Source of the DNA: Chinchilla lanigera
Lineage: Eukaryota > Chordata > Mammalia > Rodentia > Chinchillidae
Reading direction: 5' to 3'
Length of the DNA stretch: 64,000 bases
Assembly (NCBI RefSeq): GCF_000276665.1
Contig: NW_004955466.1
Span: forward strand, 9,602,254-9,666,253
The position numbers and the translations under genes are program-made. Shown in pieces: positions 12,774-26,489 of this stretch. The first letter of the stretch is position 1, and every line of letters begins with the position of its first letter. Below the pieces are notes generated by a model. The model did no database searches and had not been told where the DNA came from. It saw only the letters and a program-made list of their open reading frames with translations.

Positions 12774-12920
12774 GCCAGGTATGGTGGTGCACACTTGTAA
12801 TCCTAGCATTCAGGAGGCTGAGGCAAGAGAATCCCGAAGAATTCAGAACCAACCTGGGCTACACAGTGAGTTCAATAGTGGGCTGAATTATATAACAAGA
12901 CCCTATCTCAAAAAAATTAA
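12774..12920 (+). mobile_element. B1 SINE inside L1 remnant
   Basis: Starts GCCAGGTATGGTGG and ends in A-rich sequence. The DNA before it (12738-12773) is L1 3' UTR-like. The entry point corresponds to the same L1 position as the B1 at 3611. Confidence 0.88.
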
Positions 12921-12957
12921 TTTATATTTCTTGTAAATTATGATCTGAAAATAAAAT

Positions 12958-13348
12958 CGTCTTACTTTCTCATTGCTGAGACACAATCCAGACATACACA
13001 AACCAAAGGAGGAGAGATTTATTTTGGCTCAATGTGTAGATGTTTGACTCCACAGTGAGGTGACTCCAATGCAGGGTGGCATGGTAGAGGAGAAATAGCT
13101 CATGGCATGGCAGGCAGGAAGCAGAGAGAGATGGAGGGAGAAGGGAAGGAGCCAGGGGCTTCTAGACCACGCCCCCAATGATCACCTCCTCCACCACGCT
13201 TCACCTCCCAAATCATATTTAGCTATAAACTCATCAGTGGGCTAATCCACTGATAAATGCCACCCCCTGCCATGATCCAGTCATCTCCCAAAAGTCCCAC
13301 CTATGAGTGTATGTTTCGAGGGGACATCTAGGTAGAAACTATAATAAA
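12958..13348 (-). mobile_element. ERVL-MaLR LTR
   Basis: Read on the minus strand it shows the MaLR pattern: a GTGGGACTTTTGGGAG block, GACTGGATCATGG, a CTCTCTGCTTCC block, then AATAAATCTCTCC poly(A) signal region and a terminal CAGCAATGAGAAAGTAAGAC. These are remnants of non-autonomous LTR retrotransposons. No internal region is attached. Confidence 0.8.
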
Positions 13349-13539
13349 AATATTGAAGAAATTTCTGAATTCATTAAGAATGAGACATAGTAGTGGTGGG
13401 GCTCACACCCTGACAGTTTTGCTCCTTTACATGAACATGCTCCTACACGGTAAAATTTAAATAAGGAACCTAATCAAGAATTTCTATTTCACACTCATAC
13501 TTTTAAAAAAAGATATAATTTTAAAATATAGAAACATTT

Positions 13540-14200
13540 AAAAACTAAAGCAACTTCCTTCACCACCTTCCTTTAATGTTAACATTTTACATAACATTTT
13601 ATTAAATAAAAAATTATTGAAATTATTCAAAATTATTGAATCTTCTTGCAGGGAAAAAATTATTGAAAAATTATTGAAACAGGTATTACAAATGCTGTTA
13701 AGAAATCTATCAACTTTATTTAGGTTTCACCTATTTTTTCCCCCACTGTCATTTTTCTAGATCAAGATCCACTTCAGGATCCCATATATTACACTTATTT
13801 ATATCACCTGGCTTCCTCTAATGACTTTTTTGGTATGTTATACTTCAAATGAGAAAAACAGTTATATAATCCAGTGATCTCTATTTATTTGTTGGGTCTA
13901 TATGATTCATAATGAACCAAGGACATTTCTTCAGGCATCATTCAGTACCCTCAAAACTCTTGATCTTTTTGGAGAGTTGCTGGCCCGTTATATAGGACAA
14001 TGTCATACTTTGGATTTGTCTAATCTTTCCTCATGATCAGCTCATGAGCATTCATAGCATGAGAGCAATTTCAGAATACTCATGTATCTTATTATTGGTG
14101 ATATTAAATTTGATCTTTTGGTTAAAATGTTCAAGTTTTTCCACTGCAATGGCAATGTATTTTTTTGTTACTAAAAAGTACCTTGGGGAAAAGCCTTAGA
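13540..14200. mobile_element. Probable old L1 3' UTR-like sequence
   Basis: The part around 13920-14060 resembles the 3' UTR of old mammalian L1 families. A 99-bp segment of it (13825-13923) is repeated at 14606-14701. Strand and subfamily are unclear. Confidence 0.4.
13825..13923 (+). repeat. Direct repeat, copy 1
   Basis: About 96-99 bp repeated at 14606-14701 with close to 90% identity by eye, including the shared GTGATCTCTATTT and TTCATAATGAACCAAGGA. Spacing is about 780 bp with unrelated DNA between. Confidence 0.85.
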
Positions 14201-14229
14201 GACTATACAGATATCCTATTTTGGGGGGA

Positions 14230-14345
14230 ACTTTTGGAGACAGGGTCTTGCTATGAAGTTCAGGCTGGCTTTGAGCTCACTTTATAGCCCAGGCTGGCCT
14301 TGAACTTGCAATGATCCTCTTACCTCAGCCTCCTGAGTGCTGGGA
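14230..14345 (-). mobile_element. B1 SINE
   Basis: Antisense B1: GGAGACAGGGTCTTGCTATG on the left edge, then two AGGCTGGC blocks and CAGCCTCCTGAGTGCTGGG on the right. Head is shortened. Confidence 0.88.
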
Positions 14346-14605
14346 AATATCCTGTTTATACTGTCATTTACTGATTTTAGTCTCCACATATAACTCTTCT
14401 CTACAATAATCATTACTTTGGTGTTTGCTAAGCTCATCAATATTTTTATACATCTTTTGAATGCAGTAGGAAAATATGTTCTCAGAAAAAAAACTGTAAG
14501 CATGAACCTGATTGGAAATTATTTTGATCCACAGGTTAGTTATATGGTTTGCAAGGTCTGTGGAAGATTTAGGACAATTGTACTTTAATACTACATAATT
14601 TAAAG

Positions 14606-14701
14606 TTTTTTTGGCACGTTATACTTCAATTGAGAAGAGCGATTATATAATCCAGTGATCTCTATTTGTTTGGTCTGGATGATTCATAATGAACCAAGGA
14701 A
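14606..14701 (+). repeat. Direct repeat, copy 2
   Basis: Second copy of 13825-13923, same orientation. It lacks a short piece near the middle (GTTTGGTCTGG against GTTGGGTCTATATG). Confidence 0.85.
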
Positions 14702-15153
14702 GTTCAGTGTTTCTAATCCCACCTTACTTTTCAAAATGAACCTTCTTGTTCCATAGGAAGGGACAGAAAATGCTAGCTGAACAACAAGGAACTAAAATTC
14801 CTTCATTCTCAATTGTTTTATGTTTGTCATCTAACAAATTTTTAAAATATCTCCCAGCATACAACGCTGTATTCCACGTTGTATATCATAACTCTAACCT
14901 GACATTAACATTTTTGCTCTAGAAGCAAAAGGTGTCAAGTACCTGGTACCAAACTTTGAGAGCGATGGATTATAAAACAATTAGATATTTGTTTGTCCAT
15001 TGGTATTTTTTCCATTTTGTACTTAAAATATGACCCCAGTATGATATGATGTATTTCTGTCATGCAGGTACTATATGTACCAGGGTCTTGGAATGAAGCA
15101 GGTAGCACAGTCAAATGGGATCCTTGAGAAGTTAAATAAAAGGACCAGGCCAA

Positions 15154-18100
15154 AACCAGGACTGGTGAAGCATCTGAGCTTGTAATGCCAGCAGGCCTGA
15201 AGATGTAAGACCATCATTCACTAAAACCCAGAGTTTGAGAGAGTCAAATAAGAGCCCCTTGTAGAGGAACGCAGTTGCTGCTAAAGTCCAATTTCACTCT
15301 CCTCCCACTCTTGATATCCTTCCAGTTGCTACATGCAACTGCCAGCTAGAGAATCAGAATGACTCAAAGGGATATTGCCTTAAATGCCCATTTCCACAGA
15401 CACAGCAGGAGGAGAAAGGTAGAACAGATCTGGAAGGGTAAATGGAGACTATCTAGCACATCATCTTTCAGTAAAAGTGCAGTAGATTGCATTTTTGATT
15501 GTTCATATTTCTTATAGGTGGCCTCCTTCATTTAGATTATGAGGAAGATTCTTGAAGTATTCTAAGTTTGGTTATGAGGGCGTATAATGCCTTAGATCTT
15601 GGGAATTGGTTCCACTACTGTTTTGTCTGTTACACTGATCTATTCAATTGAATACTTGATAAGAGACTTACTTTTTTTGTTTCCCAGATGGTGAGGTATG
15701 CATCTTTCATAAATTTTTAAGAAACATAAAAATAAAAAGTCATAAAATGAAAGGGATCTGCAGTAAGACAGCTGTTTGATATTATTCTTTTTGTTAGTTG
15801 TGTATCCTATTTTTTACAATTACATTATTTGTGTGCTGATATCTTGGATATGCAGTACAGGCCATTTAGCTGTGGTAAGCTTGATGGAACATACAGATGA
15901 ATCAGCTCATATCAAAGAATCAGAATTTTTGAAGAAAACCAGTTTTTGACAATGTATGAACATATGTTTTAAATATTTTTGCACAAGGTATAAACCTTCA
16001 AATCAGTGATATTTTACAACTTAAAGAATTATTTTAGTTATTTTCCCATTAAATATCATGAAAACTCTTTAATGAATAAATTACAAAATGCAATGAGAAA
16101 TAAAACGGTATATAAATATTAACAATTGACCTCAAGGTAAAATAACTTAAATGTTTATGATCCAATAAAGTAGTTGAAGCTCATTTATAATCAAATAGAA
16201 ATACAATTATTCTAGGAATATTCAAATATGAATTAAATTATTTCTGCTTTGCTTTTATTTGGTTTTCCCCATTTAGATTCACAATAGTATTAATTGATTT
16301 TTTTTAATATATTTGACGATAATAAAAAAATTGAAAGATCTAATATCAGAAATTAGTATCTAATCTGTAAAAAATTTAAACACAGGAAAAAAATGGAGCC
16401 TAAGCAAAACTAGTTTTTTGCATTTAGTTTTCTCCAAGTAAATAATGCTCTTTGTAAAGTTTGGCTTTTACTATTTTTAATAGCATTTATAATGGTTTCT
16501 CTTCTAAATACTGAAATATTCATGCATAAGTACAAATTTTTATTCTTATTTTCCTACAATGCATTGAGAAAAAACATTTTGAAATAACATCATGCTAAGA
16601 TAGTTCCACAATCCTAAAACATCATTTTCTGAAATCTGTGTTATAGCTGTCACTCAAATTCTTGATAAGGTCAACATCAATTATTTAATGCTAAATCTTA
16701 AACAGAGCAAATGAGTATTTGAACATTTATTAACTGATGAAATAATGATAATTATGTGACCAACATTTCCATAGTTACTGTTTTTGAGAGTTAACAGTGG
16801 CTCAATCTGTTAATGTTAACAGATGTTTGGGATTTAGTTATATTTGGTTTCTTTTTACAGAGATTTCAGCATCTGTTTTAACACATACACTGTATACTTA
16901 TGTGTACATTTGTACATTTATTCAAAACATACTTGAACAATATAGTGATGAGTCAGTTAATGTAAGAAAATTTAGGTAACTGGAAAAATTATTTCATTAC
17001 CATAATAATTGAGGGAACACACAAGAAATGCAGTCCTAAAGGCTCAAGATCCTACCCATAAAAAGCTTCCAAGGTTATATAATGACTTCAGGGGATATTC
17101 TGTACATTTTTCTTCAGCTATATTCTCTACATTGTCAATCATGCCCATCTATGACCCTGAAGCATGTCACTAAAAATAAAATTTTCTTCACCATATTACA
17201 GTGTAGTTTTCTATTTTAAGTCTTTAAAATTGCACACATGCACCTTTGCTACTAAATCTAAATTATCCTCTGGGGGACGGTGGAAAAAGTTTGATGTAGT
17301 ACGATTGTTATAGACTATATCATTAATTTTTTACAATTATATGGGACCTGTATGTTATATTCTTACTTGCATGCATGAATGTATGTGTGCACGTTTATAC
17401 AATTCACAAAATATACCATGTTATTTAGAAACTCTGAAGGTGGCAGTTTAAAGGCTATTTTGTGCTAATAATGGTTCAATACCTAAAGCAGAGTTCTGCA
17501 CAAGGTAAATTAACCAGGGAAATATGCCAACTCTGACTTCATTTCCATCCTGTTGAATGACTGCATTCATTCTGTGTGGGTTTAAAGCTCTTCATTTACT
17601 GTTCCTCACATTCTTTTTAGGATTCCAGCTTGTGTTTCACCTATGCTTTAACAGTTTAACATAGATGGCTGGGCCAGGTCCATTGTTCCGATTGTGTGTA
17701 GCTTAAAAAGCTCTGCAGTATTTTAGTCTCTCCATTGTATCTGGCTTCCCCGAGTGCTCTGCTCCCTGTATTTCACTCGCACTCTCTGTTTTCTAAACCC
17801 ATTTGTGCCTATTCTTTCTGAAGACATTTGTTCATCTGTGAGCTCAAATTGACTTCTCCCCATTCTATTTCCTTAACTAAAAATGCACCATTAAGGTTGA
17901 TTGAACTCGTTCAAAGCACTTTATAAAAAATGAAAGGCCATATGAAAGTAGGCTACGAGTGTTTGTAAATATCTGTTTTAAGCCAAATTGATAGCAAAGG
18001 ATACAAAATAATTGGAAACTTAAAAATGCTATTGATATTTTTTGTACAGATTAGCCTTTTCGGGGGTTCTTTGATAAGTGCACTTGTAAGCACGTTGGCA

Positions 18101-19884
18101 GGGAGGGGAGAGGTACCACGTGTTATAATTAACAATAGAACAAATATGGCCAAACCACTAAGATTATCCAAAAACAACACAAAGTTGTTATTTTTGTGGT
18201 TTGCAAAATAGATCATCACTGGCCTTTTTTATTTAAATATTTAAATAACGGCTGGTGTGAAATATTTTTAAACATTTAGAAATTAATTAAAATTATAAAA
18301 TTAAAAACCAGAAGAAAATTTAGAAATCTATTTGTGGAAAATATTTCACAATTATTTCTATTTTCATGTCTGATTAAAATGTACCTCATTTACAAAACAC
18401 CAAAACGTCATTTTTCTTTGAATTTTTGTTCAAATGGTATAATATAAAGAAAAATCTCTTCCAACTTTAAAGTTAACATTTCAGAGTTACTGAAATCTTA
18501 CATGGCACATGACAATATTGATGAATTCATGTTTTGATTTACCTGAGAGATTGGGGTATTGATCTCTTACAGTTAGGGTAAGACCAAATAAAATATAAAA
18601 GGTAAAAAATTTAATTTCAGGTAACAGTATTTTCAAAGACACTTGCAATTTTCTTTGAATGAATGTGTTATTTTTAGGTTACAAATTTCATAGGTTTTTC
18701 GTTAATCATTAATTGTATCTTAATGACAAGGAAAAGTCATTACCAAGCAAAATTTTAATATAAAAAGTGCATAAGTTGAGTCTGAGAAATGTTTTTGAAT
18801 AATCTACAAAACAATTTTATTCACAAATAAAAGCAAAAGAAAAATAGGATTGTATGCCTGATATTTTTTGTAAGAAACAAACATGTAGAAGCCAAATATT
18901 TCTAACAAAAAAGCTGTGTTCTTTGCCGACCTACTTCTAGACGGCAGCTGTGAACTTAAATTGCAGTTGGGAAAAGGTTTTTCTTTAAAAAATTTTCAAT
19001 ATTAGAGGAAATTGTAAAAGACAAACAAGAATAGGTAAGTCTTTTGAAGTATCTCAGAGTCCCTAGGTTTATAGCAGATGCATCAGGAAAACTGAACCAT
19101 TTTCTAGCTCACAAACAAGATGATTTGGTCAGAATCACTTAACAGCGAATAGAACCTGGCCAATAGTGGTTGCTTTTACTCATATAGATTATCATTTACT
19201 TCCTTTTTTCAAGAGCTAAATAATAGAAACGAAGAGCCTAGAACATGACTAAGATCTAATGTTTCAAAACATTAAACACTTTTCATAATGCACGATAGCT
19301 TACAAATAAATAATGACAAAGCATGTTACTTACACAGTATGATTATTTTAAAGCTAGTCAATGATGCCTATGCAGACAACAGGCAATGTCCGTTCTTGCA
19401 ATACAGTCTATGATGTACGTTCTAGCCAAGAACATATGCACAACCATAGATAATTTTGGGTTAAAAGAAAAATCCAGGGCTATAAAAATAGAAGTAATCA
19501 AGTTTTTATTGAACAATTAATTATGTTTAAACTTCATGTATAGAAATCAGATCAATTTGAAAACACCTACATTCAGTACTATAATTTTCTAATCTATAGT
19601 TACAATGCCCTAATTTCTAACTTGGTAAGTTGGTTGTGGAATTAAACACTGAAAACAAGTCATATAACCATGCATATGATTGCACGCAAAATAAATCCAA
19701 CAAGACACTTGCTGTAAGCAAACAAATAATACCTTGGTGTAGAAATTATACATTTTACCTAAACTAAACACACTGAGCTTTTAAGTCTTTACATACATTA
19801 GGGCTGTACAACAGCTTATTAAATAGCACACTGGTAGTAAGTAGGTGCCCATTCACTTGAATTGAAGAAGCAATGAATCTGGAG
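15154..19884. other. AT-rich interval with no recognised repeat or exon
   Basis: I see no SINE, LTR or supported exon. A less AT-rich patch (about 17440-18230) without repeat resemblance, and a 20-bp perfect palindrome (18229-18248), stand out. The paired open frames at 17953-18219 (minus) and 18026-18211 (plus) overlap each other and resemble no family. Confidence 0.4.
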
Positions 19885-19995
19885 GAGAAGGATACATAAA
19901 AAGAATTAAGATGTGTTATGTACATGTACTAACTCCTCATGAATGAATGTAATCACTATGTACTGTAAATGTATCAATAAAAAACAATTGAAAAA
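19885..19995 (+). mobile_element. L1 3' tail fragment
   Basis: Carries the young rodent-type L1 end seen also at 40860-40930 and 49130-49220: GTGTTATGTACATGTAC, AATGTAATCAC, TGTACTGTAAATGTA, then AATAAAAA. Only about 100 bp were inserted. Confidence 0.8.
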
Positions 19996-22560
19996 AATCT
20001 GAAGTTGAAAAGAATCTAGGATTAGATGGGAATGTACTGTTCTTTTTTGTAAGTCATAGCTTGTTTATACATAAAGAAAATACATAAAGGAAGACATGAA
20101 ACATCAGGCCTATTAAAGAAGATCATTACTATGGCATTTAAAATATGTGCTAGCGGTCTGTGTGTGTAGGTTTAAAATGGTTTGTTGAGTATGTTACAAA
20201 TAATTTGTAACTATAACTTAAAATTTCAGAATTGGATTCTGTACTTAAGAATAATTGAGAGCAGAGCTAAAATGACTCCTATAAAAACACCATTTACATT
20301 CACTGATATTTCTCATTTGTTTTGTTAAATAGGAAAGGGCTGGACCTACAGCTATTGCCTTATGTATTACAAGTAACTATATCTTGACCTATCCAGGTAT
20401 TTTTAGTGGAGTCATACATCATGTCAGTGAAATCCTCATGCCATGCAAAAAAAATTCAGAACTTCACTAAATCGTGTTAGCATCACCTCACTGATTTTAT
20501 ATCAAGTCAATTCTGTATAAGAAGGCCTCTGAAGGTCAGTCTCTATCTGTATTTTATCCCGCACAGAGTAATGCCTAAGAGCATGTTTATCATTAGCCTC
20601 ACTATCAAATTGTGTATTAAAAATATTTTACTTTATACTATGGTTTCTCTTCAGATTGCATAAATCTTTTGCCTTTTAAAAATATTTTACTTTAAAGAAT
20701 AAATTCAGATGTAATTAAAATATAGAAAATATAACAATTATACCTCAAAATTTAATATGAACATGAAAATCACATGAAAGAACTTCACTATATTAAAAAT
20801 CCATGGGGTGGATGAAAGAAAATATGCAAACTATTAAATGGATACGGTATAAGTTGTGGCTTTTCTGCTTTTATACCTTTTTGTTCCTCAACTTTCTCCA
20901 GTGATAACCTATTACCTTTATTTTTCCTACATTAGTATTTTAAAATACACTTTTAATTATAAAAGTAATACTTTCCCTATTTCATTTATAAATAATCATA
21001 AAAGAAAAAAACGGTGATATTAATTTAGTAACAAAGAAGTGTAGATATTATCACAACACTGTGACAAAAGCAGTTGTCAAAACTAAAGGGCAATGAAGAC
21101 ATCTTCTGGACACTTGGAGAACTACAGTTGTTTTTTTAAACAAAAGACCTTTTTCCACTGAGTTTAACAGTTATTTAAAAACCACACATTAAGATGTGCA
21201 AAATTTATCGATAATTAGATTTAAATTTTAAATATTACATGATTAAATCAAAAGTACAGCATTTATGGAAGAAAATTTATTTTATGTACATTGGAATTAT
21301 GTTATTTCTATAATATCTTTGATATTACTTCCAGGCAAATTATACACTCTAAATATTCTCATAAAACAGTTTATTGCTTTGCAAGGCACATATATATGAA
21401 AACTAAATGCAGTGTTAAATCAATACTTTAGAAAGGAACACTTTCTGAATCACAGAGCCCATTTATAAAAACATGCTAGCATTTTAGTCATCAATTTTAA
21501 AAATATTTAACAAGCTAACCCCAAACCGTATTTTATATGTTATACTCTAGGCAATGTAATAATTTGGAAAAATTATTTCCAAAGACATATAATTATTAAC
21601 AATCCAGACTGGTCCCTCAGTTTGCACCTCTATTCTTTTCTGCCTGAAACTACTTGTAGAATTATATTACTATAGGCACAGTTAATAATTTGTATATGAA
21701 ATATAACTGGTTACACCATAGTCATGTTTAGGAGCTAGCAATGATGTATAGTATTTTTATCTCTGAATGATTTTGAGGGTATCCTGGTTTGAGGATAGGT
21801 TTTTGGAATTGTATTTTAAAAAATTAACCCATAACAAACTCAACTAGCAAAACATATTGCTTAGTAAAAATTGTGTTTGGTAAGAAATGTATGCTTTAGT
21901 TTGATGTAATTCCAAATGAATAGATAATCTACAAGTGAAAGCATGCTTATTTCTTAATGTCCTCATATATCAGGCCACAATGCGATTTTATAATTAAATT
22001 CTTTTAACACCAGAATGAAGCATTTGATTCGCTAGACTTTGATGTCATTTTTAATTTTTCAAATTGTTGTATGCTTTAATAGTTCATAATTTTTTAGTAT
22101 ACAAATTCAAACAAAGATTGATATAACCATAAAGAATGTTTGAAAGAGGATGATATTAAATTCTTCAAGAGTGATAAATTATCTTCATATGGAAGTGTTT
22201 CAATAACGTAAGTAACATGTTTATCTTTTTTTTCTTTTTTACTGACTACTATGTGATAGGTTTTGCACAGCTACTAAAAGAAACAGGTTTTCTGGTATAT
22301 TGTCATTTTTCTTTAGGCAGTTACATATGATTTGATCTTGTAAAGTTGCTTCCAGGAATTCTGTAAGAAATAAGACATTCGTGCATCAAATAATGGTAAT
22401 TTTATCTCTTAATGGGTCAGTTAGCTTAAGGAACTTTGCAATAAATGATATATGTATTTTATGTGCATACAATATAAAGAAATATAAAGGAAGAAAATGC
22501 TCTTAGTTTGTACTGTTTAAAAATTGGGTTATTCAAAGGTCTTTCTGAAACACAACTGAT
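19996..22560. other. AT-rich interval with no recognised feature
   Basis: Strongly AT-rich intron or intergenic DNA. No splice-supported exon and no repeat that I can name. Confidence 0.4.
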
Positions 22561-22840
22561 TACAGCAAGGGAGGTCGGTGAAGCAAGAGCCCAGCTAAAG
22601 TTAAATTTCCTGCTGGGCCCCGTCTTGCTAAGTGATGACGAGGAGTAAAAGCATAGTTACAGAGAAGCTGGGAGCAGGTAATCCTTGGAAGTCCAGGCGG
22701 AGAGGGGGGAGTGCTGAGCGGACTCTAAATGAGAAGTAGCAAGGTTATCAGGATGAAGCTTGTTTCTGGAGCTTGGTCCAGACAGGAGGCAGGGCTGAGT
22801 GGGAATTTTAAAGAAAGCTTTGAAGAATTTACAAAATCCT
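22561..22840. other. GC-richer block of unknown nature
   Basis: About 280 bp are clearly richer in G and C than the surroundings, with GCTGGGCCCCGTC, a purine run GGCGGAGAGGGGGG and CTGGTCCAGACAGG-like blocks. It has no open frame in phase with LRRC9 exon M. It could be an old LTR piece or a regulatory element. Confidence 0.35.
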
Positions 22841-23227
22841 CTGCCCTCACAATTTCAAAGCTGAATTTACTTGATTTATAAAATACAAGGGAATTGCTTT
22901 GCATATTCAGTGCATAGAATAAGGGGGAGAGAATATAGTTAAAAACAGTTCCTATTGAATTATTTCTGTGTTACTCCACTCCCGGGCAGTTAGCACTTGA
23001 CCTTGATAGTCATCTCAAGTCTTTTGAATTATGAGGTAAACATATAGGACTTTGGGAAAGATGAGAAAAGAAGCTCTATTCTGACAGATTTTCTCAGCTA
23101 CCAGAGTAAATGCGTAGCCGTGTACTGTACAGTAAGACTGCCTTCCTTTATACATGATTAGCAAATAGGAAGGTTCTTTTTAAATGGTGATGAATGATAT
23201 TACAACACAGAAGAAGGATAACGTTAC

Positions 23228-23396
23228 CTTTCCTCATCTTGGTTGCTGTGGTACATTTGTGCAGTTGGAGATGCAATAGTTTGATGTGATAATGGAGTTG
23301 GAGAAAGATTTATTCCTCTGAGATGCCGAAAAGCAATTTCTGCATGAATGCTCCGAGAATTACTTGACAGAATCCCTGTATTCCTGTTTTTTTTGT
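23228..23396 (-). CDS. LRRC9: LRRC9 exon M, C-terminal tail (last exon found)
   Basis: This exon has two bases, 55 codons and two bases; the acceptor is TGATTCCAG and the donor GTAACG. It encodes residues 583-638: a Lys/Asn-rich start read through a run of eight A, then IHAEIAFRHLRGINLSPTPL and a polar end. Frame and phase agree with exon L. Because it ends in a donor, at least one further coding exon must follow below 23228, but I could not place it. The remaining uncertainty is whether this is a constitutive exon. Confidence 0.8.
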
Positions 23397-24752
23397 CTGG
23401 AATCAGGAATCCACGTAGTTCAAATTAGAAAACAAAAAGATGTATTAAGTAATAAAATCTAGTTGTTCTTAAGCTGAATGTATGCTACACATTTTTCATA
23501 TTATGAATTTAAAAATTTAAATAAAATTATGAATTGGTACATGTGGCTAAAATTTTTATGTGGCAATGAATAAGTTTGATCCTTTCTGTATAATTTTTGA
23601 AAACACAAATATCTATATCTGCATGTTGTAATACATATACACAGATAAAATCACTACACACTTAACAAGAAGAATTTAGGTAGCACTAGGAGAAAATAGG
23701 GAATAAATTAAGAAGTTCTATAGAAAATCCTAAGAATTGTTGCATAACAAACTCCGAAGAAAGATTTGCTGAAGATCCTGAACGAAACTTTGAAGATGAA
23801 TTCAGGATTGAACTAATATAAAAATCCGTTACAAAAGATGGCACTGTATTATTAAAGAAGTTAACAGCAATTTAATATGTCTAATTTTTTCCACAGTTCT
23901 ATTTACCGGTCAAAAACCTAACTGTTCTGCTTATGATTAAAATCTTAAAGCCATGAAGACATAGAAGTATGAGAAAAGTTAGACAAAATAAAACATCAAA
24001 ACAGAGTAAACTTTGCAGAGCTTGTTTTTAACTGAGTTTCCTTTAAACACTATAGCCCTGTAGAGTTATCTTCCACAGTAGGCTTAGGTCACTTATAATT
24101 AGTGTTATGTTCAGTTTTATTGACTCAGGACAAAGGGAGAGGTTAAAAGCAGGGAAGAGACGGTCCCTCAAGAAAGAATAACTAACCCCAATTCTGTCAA
24201 AATAATAGACAGCCAGTGAAGGTCTGGAATTAGGGAATAGGCTTGTTCTAAACCCAAATAGACACAGAAATGTATGGTAATAATAAAGTAAGTCATTTCC
24301 ATGTCCTATTCATTCATTATATTATCTCTTTAAAAACTTTTCTATCCTATTAGCTTCCTACATTTACTAGTGGTTTCATGGAAAACATATGATACCTTTG
24401 TAAGATAGCCTCTATGCTCCCAAGTTTCTGTTATAAATTTCTGGTTTTTACTTTTACCAGAACTCACTACAAGATACAGAGACGGGATATAACATATGAA
24501 GTAAAATCTTTAGGAAGAAGTCAGTAAATAATTGTACAAGTGAAAACCCAACATTCACATTGTGAAAGAGCAAATGTAGTTACAACACAGTAGTACTGGA
24601 GTAGAGGGAAAAAATTCATAGTCTCTGAAATCAGAAATTCAAGAAGAACGTTTGAATAAGCAGGGTATTTTAAGAAATGTAAATGAAAACTTTTAGTAAG
24701 ATTAGAATGAAAGTAAGAGTTTTTGTTCAAATCAGTTGGACTTCCCCCATTA

Positions 24753-24920
<168 letters not shown>

Positions 24921-26489
24921 CTACACCAAAAACAAAACAGTTAAAAAACATCCTGCATTAAAAGCTCAGATCTACACATTTAGCCCTCATCATGAGGTCC
25001 ATTTGATAATTAACTTAAAATTTTTTAAATCAGCAATTGCATACTCGCCTACACTCAGATTTGGTAAAAGTGACCAAAGCTTTGGGCAGTTAACATCCCT
25101 CAGAACCCTGGGCTCTGTTTTTCCGGGCTGTATTGTACTCGTCACTGGAAGCCAGTGCTTGATGGTACTATCCCTTTCCAAAGCATCTTACTAAGCACAG
25201 AATGAAGAAAATGAGAATTAAGACTTTTCTCTTTTGTAATAGTTCTTCTTTTTCTAGAAATTTTAGGAATTTCTGGAAGGTAAGAATTGTTTCTTCTCTA
25301 TCTTTGTATTCTTTGTATTACTGTAGCTCATCAGGTTCCTTGGCGTTAACTAGCTTTTTAAAAAAACAAGTAAATAAAAGTGAGGACTAGGAAAAGCATC
25401 TTAAAACCATTTTAAAGAATGTGATAAATACTCTACACAGTATTTACCTTTTAAGCCTGTTGAAGATTAAGAGTCTTTTAAAAGAATTTCAGGAATCAGC
25501 AAATCGGGGAGAAAAGTATTGCAGCCAGAGGATTCCTGCTTTCCCCAGGAATGCATGCCTGTTCTGTTTTCATTTAGATGGTGACCTTGTTTATACTTTT
25601 AAAAACACAAATTCTGGAAGCACAACTTAACTCCTTTGGAGACACAGGCCCTTGCCAGTTTTGTAAAATCACAAATTTACTTCATACTTTACTGTCACCA
25701 ACAGGGCGGCATTCAAACCAATGCTGTGACACCCATCCTTTCACAAGAGCTTCCCAGTCCCAAATCCCCTCATTCTGTGGGACCATCTTCCCATCACTAA
25801 TACAGATCGTTGTCAAATTTTCTTCTAAAACCATATAAAAATGTTTTGGTCTAAAAGACAAATTTTAGAGTATTTCTCCATATCTTGCTGTTGAAAAAGA
25901 AAGCATAAAAGCAGTGGAAATAAGACCCATTAGATTGAACTGATAAACCTGAAAGATTTTCTCTTTTTTTGTCTTCTGCACAGTTAAAAGAAATAATGAT
26001 TTTGTTCTGGCCATAAAAGTAAGAATTATTGCTGAATCTTAAAATATATTTCCCCAAAAGAAAGACTTCAAATATCCCTTTTACTTTATCAACCATATAT
26101 GGAGGAATCAAAATGAAATTTAATACAATGTTTACATATAGAATAAGGGGGAAGAGTTAAGTTCTTTTATATAGCCCTGACTCAAATGGCAAGAATATGT
26201 ACCCACTGTAATTCAACATGACATTGTGATGGAGTAAGGACAAAATCTGGGTTTACTATTTGATAAACAGAAAAATAGGCAGCAAACAAACCTTTTAATG
26301 AAATATTTATCCCCAACTATTTTGAATTCATGTACTTTTTCTGTTAAATTAAATGAATTTAACACTTATATATGAAAACTGGGATCTTTGTAGTAAGTCT
26401 AAGTGATTATTGAAAATTTACCAACATCACTTGAAAGTAGAACTTATAAATTTCAATGTGCTAATAATTTTTGTAGGTCTCTCAATGGA

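Noticed and set aside
17953..18219. Hydrophobic 88-codon minus frame
   Set aside because: AT-rich composition explains the Ile/Phe/Leu content; no start context, splice support or known family.
22561..22840. Candidate terminal exon of LRRC9
   Set aside because: No acceptor leads into a frame compatible with the phase at the end of exon M that I could trust.
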